A DNA stretch of 60,330 nucleotides from Candidatus Latescibacterota bacterium (GTDB taxonomy: Bacteria > Latescibacterota > UBA2968), in the NCBI GenBank assembly GCA_022821275.1, contig JAJEDY010000084.1:1-60330 (forward strand), read 5' to 3'. The position numbers were made by a program, and so were the translations under genes. Positions 16,359-25,524 of this stretch are shown here, in pieces. Positions within the stretch are counted from its first letter, which is position 1. Every line of letters starts with the position of its first letter. The notes under the pieces were generated by a model. The model did no database searches and had not been told where the DNA came from. It worked only from the letters and a program-made list of their open reading frames with translations.

Positions 16359-17148
16359 GAACACCCCCTTGTTTTAGCGTGTTTAAAAACCGACCGTATC
16401 CTTCGTTGCCCAACCAATATTTGAGCATACTGTCTAATCCCCGCGTGGTGATGGTTGCACCCGAGAGGCCATCAACCTGGTATTTTGCTTTTGCGCTTTT
16501 GGGATTTACCTGGCCTTTGATTACAGAAATCGCCACATTGCCCACATCGTCAAAAGCCTGTTTCCCGGGCCACAAGCCCTTCCACCTGGCGTTATCGACT
16601 TCGCCACCCAGGCCCGGGGTTTCGCCGTGTTCGTAAAATGTGATGCCCTGAATGCTTTGCAGGTCATTGCCCAGGGATACAAAGCCGTAGAGCGTGGACC
16701 AGAGGCCATAGCCGTAGATGGGCAAGATAATGCGCTGCAATTTGTCGTTTTCCATCACTTTATAGACGAAGATGTACTTCGGACGGTTGCGAATATTTGC
16801 AATGTCTTTACCCGGATCAACAGAACGTCCAAAAGTGGGGTCGGCGGCCATTTTTTTTAAGTCATACGTATCTGCGTCGATACCATCGGGGTATTCTTCG
16901 CTGTTCAAGATCTGCCCCGTGTCCAGTTCGATAAGCAGTGGTACGACTTTTTTTTCGTAAACGGACTGGACATCGACCGAGGGATCGTACAATCCACCCG
17001 CAATTAGGATATTTTTTACTTTGTCGAGGCGTTTGTTTTCTTTCTGGATATCGTGTAAGGACACAGCAGTCAGAGAAACAAAAAGAGAACAGACCAGACA
17101 AAGGGCTACCGCAACAAAGATCGTTTTTTGGATGCTGTCATTCTGCAC
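16351..17148 (-). CDS. nqrC: Na+-NQR subunit C, FMN-carrying
   Basis: 265 residues. One N-terminal helix (about 10-31), then a periplasmic FMN-binding domain. The ApbE target motif is D226-G-L-S-G-A-T232, with Thr232 as the expected phosphoester-linked FMN site. GTG start with GAGGAG upstream; it overlaps nqrB by 11 bases. Confidence 0.96.
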   Translation of the reverse strand: MQNDSIQKTIFVAVALCLVCSLFVSLTAVSLHDIQKENKRLDKVKNILIAGGLYDPSVDVQSVYEKKVVPLLIELDTGQILNSEEYPDGIDADTYDLKKMAADPTFGRSVDPGKDIANIRNRPKYIFVYKVMENDKLQRIILPIYGYGLWSTLYGFVSLGNDLQSIQGITFYEHGETPGLGGEVDNARWKGLWPGKQAFDDVGNVAISVIKGQVNPKSAKAKYQVDGLSGATITTRGLDSMLKYWLGNEGYGRFLNTLKQGGVRG

Positions 17149-18337
17149 GGGCCAGTCTCCTCTGGATATTGCGGTTGATAAAGACGCGGTCGATGATGGG
17201 CGCGAATACGTTGGCGAATAATATGGCCAGCATGATGCCTTCGGGATAGGCCGGGTTGGTTACGCGGATCAATACGGTCATCACGCCTATTAAAATGCCA
17301 TAGACCCATTTCCCCTGGCGCGTCATGGCTGCGCTGACGGGATCGGTTGCCATGAATACCGTGCCAAATGCAAAGCCGCCGATGACGAAATGCCAGGCCG
17401 GAGATACGTTGAGGAGCGGGTTGGTGGTGCTGCCGATCCAGTTGAAGAATAGTGCAGATACGATCATGCCAATGGTTACGCCGGCCATGATTTGCCAGGA
17501 GCCAACGCGGGTTAATATCAAGATGCCTGCGCCCAATAGACAGCAAAGGGTTGAGGTTTCTCCCATTGATCCCGGGATCAGACCGATAAAGGATTCCCAC
17601 CATGTGTAATCCAGCTGGATATGGGTATCGGCATAGGCCGCGAGTGGTGTTGCCTGGCTGTATCCATCGACGGCGATCCAGACCGCATCGCCCGAGATTT
17701 GCGCGGGGTAGGCAAAATAGAGAAATGCGCGGCCCGTGAGCGCGGGGTTTAAGAAGTTCATTCCCACGCCGCCGAATATTTCTTTGCCTATTACGACACC
17801 AAATATGATGCCTATAGCGACCTGCCACAAGGGAATCAAGGGCGGCATTGTGAGGGGAAATAGCGTGCTGGTGACGAGAAATCCCTCGTTGATCTCGTGT
17901 TTGCGAATGACTGCAAAGATGGCTTCGCAGATGCCGCCTGCGGCTATGGTTACGAGTTGTACGGGTACAAAATAGATGGCGCCTATGGCAAAACAACTGA
18001 TTATATCAGAGGGCAGGAAAGACAGGCCCAGTGCCTGGGCGAGATAGACGTGCCAGTCCCCAGTGCCGATTGCGCCCATATTTTGATAGGCCAGGCTCGC
18101 TTGTAAGCCCGTGTTGTACAGGGCAAATAAAATACAGGGTTGAAGTGAGAGGACGACTGTGATCATCATCCGCTTCAGGTCCATGCCGTCGCGCACGTGG
18201 GCATCGGCCTGGGTGACTTCGCCGGGGGTGTACAGGAATGTATCTCCTGCTTCGTAAAACGGGTACAGTTTTTCGAGTTTGCCACCTTCTTCGAAGCGTT
18301 CGGCCTGTTTGTCTAATAAGTCGCGTAGGGGCTTCAA
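17138..18337 (-). CDS. nqrB: Na+-NQR subunit B, membrane FMN/riboflavin subunit
   Basis: 399 residues, about ten membrane helices. The flavinylation motif D224-G-Y-S-Q-A-T230 fits the D-x-x-S-x-A-T rule, although the usual Gly before Ala is Gln. The [14 protein letters not shown] segment at the first helix and [13 protein letters not shown] near the C-terminus are typical. NqrB forms the Na+ channel and carries covalent FMN and riboflavin. The start is a TTG eight bases after the nqrA stop, with AAGGAAGGA and AAGGA upstream; no better ATG exists nearby. Confidence 0.95.
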   Translation of the reverse strand: MKPLRDLLDKQAERFEEGGKLEKLYPFYEAGDTFLYTPGEVTQADAHVRDGMDLKRMMITVVLSLQPCILFALYNTGLQASLAYQNMGAIGTGDWHVYLAQALGLSFLPSDIISCFAIGAIYFVPVQLVTIAAGGICEAIFAVIRKHEINEGFLVTSTLFPLTMPPLIPLWQVAIGIIFGVVIGKEIFGGVGMNFLNPALTGRAFLYFAYPAQISGDAVWIAVDGYSQATPLAAYADTHIQLDYTWWESFIGLIPGSMGETSTLCCLLGAGILILTRVGSWQIMAGVTIGMIVSALFFNWIGSTTNPLLNVSPAWHFVIGGFAFGTVFMATDPVSAAMTRQGKWVYGILIGVMTVLIRVTNPAYPEGIMLAILFANVFAPIIDRVFINRNIQRRLARAE

Positions 18338-18345
18338 GATCCTTA

Positions 18346-19698
18346 TTATCCTTCCTTTTCAATTTCGGTGAGATTTTCGCGCAAAATAGGCCCAAAGTCC
18401 ATTTTTGACGAGCACGAAAATGTGCATAGTGATAGGTCTTCTTCCTCCAATTCCAGTATGCCGAGTTTTTCGGCGTCGTCGAGGTCGCGGGTCACGAGTG
18501 CCCGAATCAAAAAGTTGGGCAAGATGTCCAGCGGCATGACATCGTCGTAATTGCCGTGCGGCACGAGCGCGCGATGGCTGCCATTGGTGGAGGTGTTCAA
18601 TTTGAGGCGTTGACCGAAGAACATTTTGGACAGGGCCAGATTTTTTATGGTGAAGAATTCGAATCCCGGTGTGAGCCAGCCCAGGAAAGCGCGTTTGTTG
18701 CCTTCTTCGAGTGCGGTGATTTGCTGGTGATATCGTCCCAAATAGGCGCGGACTTCGTCTGCTTTGCGCCCGGAGAGAACAGAGCCGCTGATGACCCGGT
18801 TTTCGACGTTTTCGAGTTCGCCTTCTGTCAGGTCCGTTATCGAAGCACCCATCCGGGTGCGGATCAGTTTGGGGTGTTTCACGGTGGGTCCGCTCAGAGC
18901 GACAATGCGTTCGGTCATGATCCGCCCGGTTGTGAACAGATGTCCATAGGCAATCACGTCCTGAAGGCCGATGTGCCAGACTGTTTTGTTGCGGTTTACG
19001 GGGTCTAAGAAGTGGATGTGTGTGCCGACCAGTCCGGCGGGATGGGGTCCGGTAAATTCTTCGATCTGTACGCGGTCATCGTCGATTTCTGGCAGGTCCA
19101 ATTCCGGGTCTCTACATACAAAAATTGTTCCATCCACGAGTTTTGAGACGATTTTCAAGCCCAATGCGAAATTGTTTTCTTGTCCGGCTAATACACGCGC
19201 CATGTCCGGGGCGAGGGGATTGGTGTCCATTGCGTTGACAAAAATGGAATTCGCTTCGGTCGCGGGGTCGGCTACTTTGCCAAATGGCCGCGCTCTCAGG
19301 GCGGTCCACTGTCCCGATGAGATGAGTTGTTCTTTGACTGTTTCCCGATCCAGGTTGTCGATTTCATCTTCTCGGTGGGCTTCAAAGGTGACTTCGTCGT
19401 TGCCTTCCAGGCGGATGACCGTTGATAAGAAGGCGCGTTTTATTCCCCGATTTATGGAGATTACTTCGCCTGCACCAGGTGAGGTGTAGAGAACACCTTC
19501 CATTTTTTTGTCGGTGAATAATACGTCGCCGAGTTTGACGCGGTCTCCCACCTGGGCCACGATTGTGGGGCGCATACCCACGTAATCTTCACCCAATAGT
19601 GCCACGGTCTGGACGGGCTGACCATTTTGTATTGTGGATTGATCGGGTACGCCGCTGATGGGGAGGTCGAGTCCCTGCTTAATTTTTGTCAATGCCAT
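18346..19698 (-). CDS. nqrA: Na+-NQR subunit A
   Basis: 450 residues from the ATG at 19698 (GAGGA eight bases upstream); a TTG at 19719 is rejected. It starts [16 protein letters not shown] as in other NqrA proteins. It contains the GVRP-like [17 protein letters not shown] segment and the C-terminal [10 protein letters not shown] motif. NqrA is the cytoplasmic quinone-site subunit without cofactor. First gene of the operon, with a promoter at 19897-19925 and a leader of about 190 bases. Confidence 0.96.
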   Translation of the reverse strand: MALTKIKQGLDLPISGVPDQSTIQNGQPVQTVALLGEDYVGMRPTIVAQVGDRVKLGDVLFTDKKMEGVLYTSPGAGEVISINRGIKRAFLSTVIRLEGNDEVTFEAHREDEIDNLDRETVKEQLISSGQWTALRARPFGKVADPATEANSIFVNAMDTNPLAPDMARVLAGQENNFALGLKIVSKLVDGTIFVCRDPELDLPEIDDDRVQIEEFTGPHPAGLVGTHIHFLDPVNRNKTVWHIGLQDVIAYGHLFTTGRIMTERIVALSGPTVKHPKLIRTRMGASITDLTEGELENVENRVISGSVLSGRKADEVRAYLGRYHQQITALEEGNKRAFLGWLTPGFEFFTIKNLALSKMFFGQRLKLNTSTNGSHRALVPHGNYDDVMPLDILPNFLIRALVTRDLDDAEKLGILELEEEDLSLCTFSCSSKMDFGPILRENLTEIEKEG

Positions 19699-19792
19699 TA
19701 TGGTCCTCAATTTTGCCAAATAAAAAAAGCAACCACAACTGTCAAATGGCCTTAAGAAACAAGGGGGAGGACAGACAGTGCAGTTGCTGTTT

Positions 19793-19816
19793 TGCAGGTG
19801 CTATGAGCATCTGCAG
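19793..19816. other. stem-loop in the nqr leader
   Basis: The arms TGCAGGTGCT and AGCATCTGCA around ATG form an imperfect hairpin within the untranslated leader of the nqr operon. It may influence mRNA stability. The rest of 19699-20059 contains only the nqr promoter and the ribosome site of the GWxTD gene. Confidence 0.35.
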
Positions 19817-19896
19817 GCATTGGAAACAAATCCATCGTAATCCAAAAAAGAACAGATGTGTTGTTCGAGAATGCAATAGTTTTTTGTTTGCGAGTA

Positions 19897-19925
19897 AATT
19901 TATTATAAGCGTTTTTAATTGTCAA
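19897..19925 (-). promoter_or_regulatory. promoter of the nqrABCDEF operon
   Basis: On the minus strand: consensus TTGACA (19925-19920), 17-base spacer, TAAATT (19902-19897). Confidence 0.6.
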
Positions 19926-20059
19926 GGAAAAGGCGTTGTGTCAGGAAAAATAAATTGTATGAGGATTTTATTGTGCAGGAGGGAACCTGTATGTTTCCCG
20001 ATCCGTTATAAAGTTCAATAGGAATTTACACTTGTGCAAATGGACCAAATAGGGTATGT

Positions 20060-22453
20060 ATGAGAGCGGTGGGAAGGTTCTCGATAACTTTAAAAAATGG
20101 ATTTGACGTGAGATATTTGATACTGAATTTGTGGATTATTTTGCTTCTGATATTACCCGGGCGGGCAACTTCCGAGGTGGTGGATTCGCTGTCTGTTTTG
20201 GAAGAAGCTGTGAAAGCTGCGCCAAAAGATGGCGATGCATGGGTTGTGTTGGGCAATTTGTATCTCAATGGGGGGGAGATCGAGAAGGCCGATAATGCGT
20301 TTCGCAAGGGCATTCGGTATGCCGGGTCGGCAGAGGCTTATATTGGGGTGGGACGGGTGTATATGGCGCGGGGACCAACGCGGGCGCGTCAGGGGTTGCC
20401 GTATTTTCGGATGGCGCGGGCAAAGGATCCGAAGTCGATAGATGCCGAGTTGTATCTGGCGCGGGCAAAGGTGATGCTGCGCGATCTGGATGCCGAGGAT
20501 GCGTTTCGCCGCGTGATTGAAATGGCGCCGGATTACGCGCCGGTGTATTTGGAATTGGCGGATTGGTATGTCAATAACAATTTTGAAATGTATTACGGCG
20601 AGATTCGCCTGCTGTACGAAAAGTATCTGAGGCTGAGGCCGGATGATGTCGATGCGCTTTACGGATTGGCGGTGTCTTATACCGAAGAGCAGAATTACCG
20701 GTCTGTCGTTGGGATTGGCGAGATGGCGTTGGCGAGAAATCCAGGGGAGGCGCGATTGTTGGCATTGCTCGCACAAGCTTATGCAGGTATGGGCGATCCA
20801 GATCGGGCATTGGCGTTGTTCGCGCAGTATTTCGATGCGATTCCAGCAGAAGAACGGGTGCTTTACAAAGATTTGCAGTTGGTGGCAAGGCCGGAGGAGT
20901 TGGAGATTTATGAGTCGCTATCAGAAGATGAACGCGCAGCGTTTTTGACGACGTTTTGGCGCAAGCGCGATTTGACGCTGATTTCGGGTGGTCTTGCGCG
21001 CGAGGCAGAACACTATCGCCGGGTGTGGTTCGCGCGGACGCATTTTGCAAAAGCTGTGCAGCCGTGGGACAGGCGAGGCGAGGTGTATATTCGGTATGGG
21101 GAGCCGGATTATCGGTCGCGTTCACACGCGCCCAATGCGTTGCCCAGTGCCGAGGCTGAGGCGGTGAAGGAGCGGTTGGCTCTGGGTTTTGAGGGATATT
21201 TTATCGAGTCGGGTGACATGACTGCAGAGTCGTTTTTTGGCGGTGTGGATGATGAAGATGAACTGGCGATTGGGGATTACGATTTTATTGAACCGGCTTA
21301 TCCCGTCGCGTTTAACGAGCGATCGGTGCCGTGGGAGTCGTGGATTTACACGCAGGTTGGCGGCGGTGTGGAGTTTGTTTTTGTGGATGAGTTTCTCAAT
21401 GGCAAGTGGCAGTTTCCCCCGTTGCCAGATGGTACGCGCATGTCGGGCGAGCGTTTGTCCGCGCTTTTGCGATCCCATCCGGGCGTTGTGTTGAACGATG
21501 TGGTGGCTTCCACGCCGGAGTATTTTGATTTGCCGCCGGGGATTGAACCACTGGAATTTTATTACGATGTGGCGCGTTTTAGAGGCGAAGAGGGCAAGAC
21601 CGGGGTCGAGGTGTATTACGGGGTGCCGACGCTGGAGGTGGGTATTGAAAATGAGAATGGGCATGTGCGCCGTTCGGTGGTGATTTCAGACGATGAAGGC
21701 GAGGAGGTTTTTCGGACTCGGGATGATTTGCATTTTGGGGGTATTGATTCCAGGCAGTTGAAGAAGGGGACATTTGTGCCCGATGTGGCTTATCTGGAAG
21801 TGCCACCTGGTACTTATCGCATGGCGGTGCATTTGGCCGATGTCAATTCGGGTAAGTGGGGGATTTATGTGCAGGATCTGGAAGCGCCGACATTTTCCGA
21901 TTCACTGGCGATGAGCGATCTGGAATTGGCGTGGTCCATTGGCGATGAGGGGGCGTTTCACGACAAGTACCGCAAGGGCGATGTGTGGGTGATGCCGATG
22001 CCGTCGCGCAGTTTTGTGAATAATCGCAGTGTGTTTGTTTATTATGAGGTTTATAATTTGCAACGCGATGAATTTGGGCAGACGCGCTATAAAGTGTCCT
22101 ATACGATTCAACAGGATGTGCGGTCGGGTTCTTCGATTTTTGGGCTGTTGAGCGGGGGATTCAAAAGATTGATGGCGAGGGGTAGAAAACCACAGGTGGC
22201 GGTGAGTTATGAGCATGTGGGGCGAGATGTGTGGGAGCCGATCCATCTGGAACTGGATTCGAAAAAGATGATCCTGGGTCTCAATCAGGTCGAGGTTGAG
22301 GTGACGGATTTATCGAGTGGTCAATCCGTGAAGCGCGAGGCGATTTTTAGATTGGAACCAGCGCCACAGGTCGCTGAGAGACAGCGGGGGAATCCGGGTG
22401 ATGATGTGCGGCAGGGTAGGCGCGGGCGGCGGGGTGAGAGACAACGGCGGTGA
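20060..22453 (+). CDS. GWxTD-domain protein with N-terminal TPR repeats
   Basis: 797 residues. A signal-anchor helix (about 20-36) is followed by TPR-like repeats (about 45-265, for example WVVLGNLYLNGGEIEKADNA). Then comes the GWxTD-type core with FWRKRDLTLISGG and WDRRGEVYIRYGEPDYRSR, in which the usual G-W-x-T-D is QPWDR. The C-terminal third is beta-rich and ends in a basic Arg/Gly tail. The family is typical of Latescibacteria, Gemmatimonadota, Zixibacteria and relatives; its function is unknown. The C-terminal region (PPGTYRM, KGDVWVMPMPSRS, FGQTRYK) is clearly paralogous to the partial protein at 59602-60330. AGGGT is a weak ribosome site. Its own terminator follows at 22481. Confidence 0.85.
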   Translation: MRAVGRFSITLKNGFDVRYLILNLWIILLLILPGRATSEVVDSLSVLEEAVKAAPKDGDAWVVLGNLYLNGGEIEKADNAFRKGIRYAGSAEAYIGVGRVYMARGPTRARQGLPYFRMARAKDPKSIDAELYLARAKVMLRDLDAEDAFRRVIEMAPDYAPVYLELADWYVNNNFEMYYGEIRLLYEKYLRLRPDDVDALYGLAVSYTEEQNYRSVVGIGEMALARNPGEARLLALLAQAYAGMGDPDRALALFAQYFDAIPAEERVLYKDLQLVARPEELEIYESLSEDERAAFLTTFWRKRDLTLISGGLAREAEHYRRVWFARTHFAKAVQPWDRRGEVYIRYGEPDYRSRSHAPNALPSAEAEAVKERLALGFEGYFIESGDMTAESFFGGVDDEDELAIGDYDFIEPAYPVAFNERSVPWESWIYTQVGGGVEFVFVDEFLNGKWQFPPLPDGTRMSGERLSALLRSHPGVVLNDVVASTPEYFDLPPGIEPLEFYYDVARFRGEEGKTGVEVYYGVPTLEVGIENENGHVRRSVVISDDEGEEVFRTRDDLHFGGIDSRQLKKGTFVPDVAYLEVPPGTYRMAVHLADVNSGKWGIYVQDLEAPTFSDSLAMSDLELAWSIGDEGAFHDKYRKGDVWVMPMPSRSFVNNRSVFVYYEVYNLQRDEFGQTRYKVSYTIQQDVRSGSSIFGLLSGGFKRLMARGRKPQVAVSYEHVGRDVWEPIHLELDSKKMILGLNQVEVEVTDLSSGQSVKREAIFRLEPAPQVAERQRGNPGDDVRQGRRGRRGERQRR

Positions 22454-22480
22454 GGGGTGCGTTTTCAGAGAAAAGCAAGA

Positions 22481-22511
22481 GGCGGTCACAGTTGTGTGAC
22501 CGCCTTTTTTT
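22481..22511 (+). terminator. intrinsic terminator after the GWxTD gene
   Basis: Arms GGCGGTCACA and TGTGACCGCC, four-base loop, then seven T. It overlaps the convergent amidohydrolase stop region. Confidence 0.9.
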
Positions 22512-23751
22512 ATGCGCCGGGTGGTGTCCATCCCAGATCAACGAACCGTCGGGAGGTAAGCGCGCGAACTTCCCGGGCGCGGGTGAGGGTTTCGTCGCGT
22601 TCTTCTCGAAGGGATTCGGGACGATAGACTTTGCCAGCCCGGATGGTAAGTACGGGATGGATATTTTTGCGGCCGATTTCCAAATTGTCTCTGACGTCGT
22701 GAAATCGGAATTCGCCTTCGCGGATTTCAAAGGCCGATAGGTCTGCGACAGTGCCAATTTTGAGGGTCCCCAGATGGTCGCTTCTGCCAATGGCGGCTGC
22801 AGCTGCGGTGGTGGTTTGACGGACGATGTCGGGGAGTTCGATACCCAGATTGAGCAATTTGGAGGCGGTTTCTGGGAGACTATAGACGGGATCGTTGATT
22901 GAACCGGAGTGGATGTCGGTGCTGATGACGTCGGGGAGAAAGTCCTGGGCGAGGGCTTTTTTGGCGGTTTCAAAAAGGAAACTGCCGCCGCCATGGCCGA
23001 CGTCGAAGAGAATTCCCTGCTGGCGGGCATGGTGGACTTCGGGGCGGATGATGTGCTGGCGATTTAAAATGGTGTCGCCAATGGTGGCGTCTCCGTCTCC
23101 GCGATAGCAGTGGGTGACGATGTCGCCTGGGCGCAGTTCGGCCAGGATGTCGGAGAGGGCGACGCCAGCACCCATGTGGACCATGACGGGTGTGCGGGTC
23201 ATGTCAGCGGCTCGAACGGCCAGTTGTAAGGGAACGACACCGTTTTCTCCGGTGATGGTTTTGCTGATGCGTACTTTGACGCCTACGCAGGTTTCGGGAT
23301 AGGTGTGGACGACGTAGGCAGTGCGTTCGGGGTCGGCGTATTTGATGTCGGTCATTTCTCCGATAGGACCGTAGGTAAGGCCGATGCCGCTGATGTGGAC
23401 AAAGGTGAGAATCTGGGTGCGGGCGGGGGTGGCGATGAAGTCGCGGAAGGCGATGAAGTTGGCCCAGCCGGGGCTGCCGGCGTCAACGATGGTGGTGACG
23501 CCAGTGGCGAGACAGAGGGCATCGGCACGAATGCCCCAGGTGGTCGCACCGGCAAAGACGTGGGCATGGATATCGATCCAGCCGGGGGTGAGGATTTTGC
23601 CAGTAAGGTCCAGGGTTTCTCTGGCGGAATCGGTGATGGATTCAGAGAGGGCGGCAATCGTGGCGTTTTGGATGGCGACATCGCGAATGGCGTTGAGGTT
23701 TTGAGAGGGATCAATAACGGTGGCGTTTTTTAAGAGGAGGTCGTAGGGCAT
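22510..23751 (-). CDS. amidohydrolase-superfamily enzyme (dihydroorotase/D-aminoacylase-like)
   Basis: 413 residues. It has the N-terminal small beta domain, metal motif DIHAHVF (H-x-H) at about 60, VKVRISK with a candidate carboxylated Lys, VHMG, THCYRGDG, the DVGHGGGS loop and the catalytic Asp in STDIHSGS. This set matches the metal-dependent amidohydrolases annotated as deacetylase/amidohydrolase of the EF_0837/AHA_3915 kind; the substrate is unknown. Its start follows the dienelactone-hydrolase-like gene stop by 12 bases, so they form an operon. Confidence 0.85.
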   Translation of the reverse strand: MPYDLLLKNATVIDPSQNLNAIRDVAIQNATIAALSESITDSARETLDLTGKILTPGWIDIHAHVFAGATTWGIRADALCLATGVTTIVDAGSPGWANFIAFRDFIATPARTQILTFVHISGIGLTYGPIGEMTDIKYADPERTAYVVHTYPETCVGVKVRISKTITGENGVVPLQLAVRAADMTRTPVMVHMGAGVALSDILAELRPGDIVTHCYRGDGDATIGDTILNRQHIIRPEVHHARQQGILFDVGHGGGSFLFETAKKALAQDFLPDVISTDIHSGSINDPVYSLPETASKLLNLGIELPDIVRQTTTAAAAAIGRSDHLGTLKIGTVADLSAFEIREGEFRFHDVRDNLEIGRKNIHPVLTIRAGKVYRPESLREERDETLTRAREVRALTSRRFVDLGWTPPGA

Positions 23752-23763
23752 GGGGGTTTCCTC

Positions 23764-24459
23764 TTACTTCAAGTACCGGTCGAAAAATTCAATGGTTCTG
23801 GGCCAGGATGTGCGGTCGCCTGCTTCGTTGTAGCGAGAGCCGGTAAAGTCCATGAAAGCATGACCGGCGTTGGGGTAAGCGAAGAATTCGTGTTCTTTGG
23901 CGTGGCGGGTGAGTTCGGCGTCGAGGGTTTTCATGTCTTCGGGAGATGGGTTCTGGTCTGTTTCGCCAAAGTGGAACAGGAGCGGGCAGGCAATGTCGGC
24001 GGTTCGCTCGAAGGGAGACGGGATGTTTTCACCCAGGGCGGTCATCGTGTTGCCACCGTAATAGGCAACGGCGGCTTTGAAACCGGGGATAGCGGCGGCC
24101 ATAAGGTAGGCTACGCGGCCGCCCATGCAAAAGCCAGTGATGCCGAGGGCGCTGTTATCGACCCCGGGGTGATCGTTCAGGAAAGCAACGGTGGCTTCGA
24201 TGTCGGCGATCATTTCCAGGTCTTTGAGGATGCCTGGACTTCGCGTGTCATTGATGCCCAGGCGGTGGTAGAGGTCGGGTGCTGCGGCGACATAGCTGGC
24301 CTCTGAGAGACGGTCACACATGGCATGAATGAAGGCATCGGTGCCACCGGCATGCATGCCGACGACGACACCGGGAAAGGGACCGTCGCCATCGGGGAGG
24401 GAGAGATAGAGGCCCAGGTTTTGGCCGTTAACGGGGATGGTTTCGGTGAAGGTTGGCAT
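23764..24459 (-). CDS. dienelactone hydrolase family protein
   Basis: 231 residues, alpha/beta hydrolase. The nucleophile is Cys in GFCMGGR, the acid Asp in FHFGETDQNPS, and His in NAGHAFMD: the Cys-Asp-His triad of carboxymethylenebutenolidase-like enzymes. It is probably a cytosolic esterase or lactonase. The ATG has a strong AAAGGAG upstream. First gene of an operon with the amidohydrolase, suggesting stepwise hydrolysis of an organic ester or amide, which is an inference. Confidence 0.88.
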   Translation of the reverse strand: MPTFTETIPVNGQNLGLYLSLPDGDGPFPGVVVGMHAGGTDAFIHAMCDRLSEASYVAAAPDLYHRLGINDTRSPGILKDLEMIADIEATVAFLNDHPGVDNSALGITGFCMGGRVAYLMAAAIPGFKAAVAYYGGNTMTALGENIPSPFERTADIACPLLFHFGETDQNPSPEDMKTLDAELTRHAKEHEFFAYPNAGHAFMDFTGSRYNEAGDRTSWPRTIEFFDRYLK

Positions 24460-24579
24460 TGGCAGTCTCCTTTTTTTTGTGTTTAGCCCCTGCGGTCACT
24501 CCAGATATTGTCGGGATCGACCGGAAGTAGAGTCCGTAATGAACTTCAAAAATGTCTAAATTTCAAGTTAAAAAAGCGG

Positions 24580-25524
24580 TCAGTGTTGTATCCGTTGTTT
24601 TGCAAGCGCGACTGCGCCGAGAATTACGGAGCGGTTTTTGAGTTTGGCAGGGACAATTCTGAGGTTTGGACGGTGAATCGGCATGAGGAATTGACTGGTT
24701 TCTCTTCGCAGCGGTTCAAATAGGATGCGTCCCGCGTTTGAGACGCCGCCTCCGATGACGATGACGTCGGGGGCGAATGCGTTTACGGCCATTGCCAGGC
24801 CCTGCCCGAGATCGGTGCAGATTTCATCGACGAGTGCTCTGGCATAAGGGTCTCCAGAACGCGCGGTGTCGAATAGGGTTTTGGCTGTGATGGGGGTGTT
24901 GTTTGCGGCCCGTGTGATTGCGATGCCTTTGCGCGGGTGTTTTTGTATTGCTGCTGTTGCTCGGCGGCCGATGGCAGTGCCCGAGCACAGGGCTTCGAGG
25001 CAGCCGCGATTGCCGCAGTCACATTGGGGTCCGTCGCGCAAGATGGGCACATGGCCGAGTTCGCCGGCATATCCGTTGCCGCCGCGGTAGATTTCGCCGT
25101 TGATGATGATGCCTCCGCCAATGCCGGTGCTGACCGTGTAGTAGATGATGTGGCGACTGTTTTTGCCTGCGCCAAAAGTGTATTCTCCCAGTGCGCCCAC
25201 GTTGGCATCGTTGTCGATTATTGCGGGTAAGCCGAGGTGTTGTTCGACAATTTCGGGTAGGGGACAATCGTCCCATCCAGGGACATGGGTGGAGTTGACG
25301 ATGCGCTGTGTGTCGAAGTTGACGGGCCCGCCAAATCCTATGCCGCAGGCCAATACGGATGATTGTGAGATCAGCGTTTTGCTGGCGGCGAGTATGCGGT
25401 CAATTCTTTTGTCGGCGTGGTCCGTGCGATCTGTTTGGTGCTGGATGTGTTTGATGATGCGACCGTCGGGCGTGGCGAGGGCAAGGCCGAATTGGGAACC
25501 GCCGATGTCAATGGCGAGGATCAT
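24580..25524 (-). CDS. ROK-family sugar kinase
   Basis: 314 residues from the ATG at 25524, which overlaps the stop of the upstream MFS gene as ATGA; a longer upstream frame is the shadow of that gene. The N-terminal phosphate loop AIDIGGSQFGLA, the substrate motif PGWDDCPLP and the zinc site CDCGNRGCLEALCSG are complete. There is no N-terminal DNA-binding domain, so it is an enzyme (glucokinase/N-acetylhexosamine-kinase type), not a repressor. It is translationally coupled to a Bcr/CflA-type transporter, so the pair may serve uptake or efflux of a sugar-like compound. Confidence 0.9.
   Translation of the reverse strand: MILAIDIGGSQFGLALATPDGRIIKHIQHQTDRTDHADKRIDRILAASKTLISQSSVLACGIGFGGPVNFDTQRIVNSTHVPGWDDCPLPEIVEQHLGLPAIIDNDANVGALGEYTFGAGKNSRHIIYYTVSTGIGGGIIINGEIYRGGNGYAGELGHVPILRDGPQCDCGNRGCLEALCSGTAIGRRATAAIQKHPRKGIAITRAANNTPITAKTLFDTARSGDPYARALVDEICTDLGQGLAMAVNAFAPDVIVIGGGVSNAGRILFEPLRRETSQFLMPIHRPNLRIVPAKLKNRSVILGAVALAKQRIQH

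Noticed and set aside
22347-23030. Minus-strand frame inside the amidohydrolase gene and the end of the GWxTD gene
   Set aside because: Shifted frame of the amidohydrolase, Pro/Ser-rich, without domain signals.
23305-23733. Gly/Asp-rich plus-strand frame
   Set aside because: Antisense to the amidohydrolase start region; composition is typical of a GC-skewed shadow frame.
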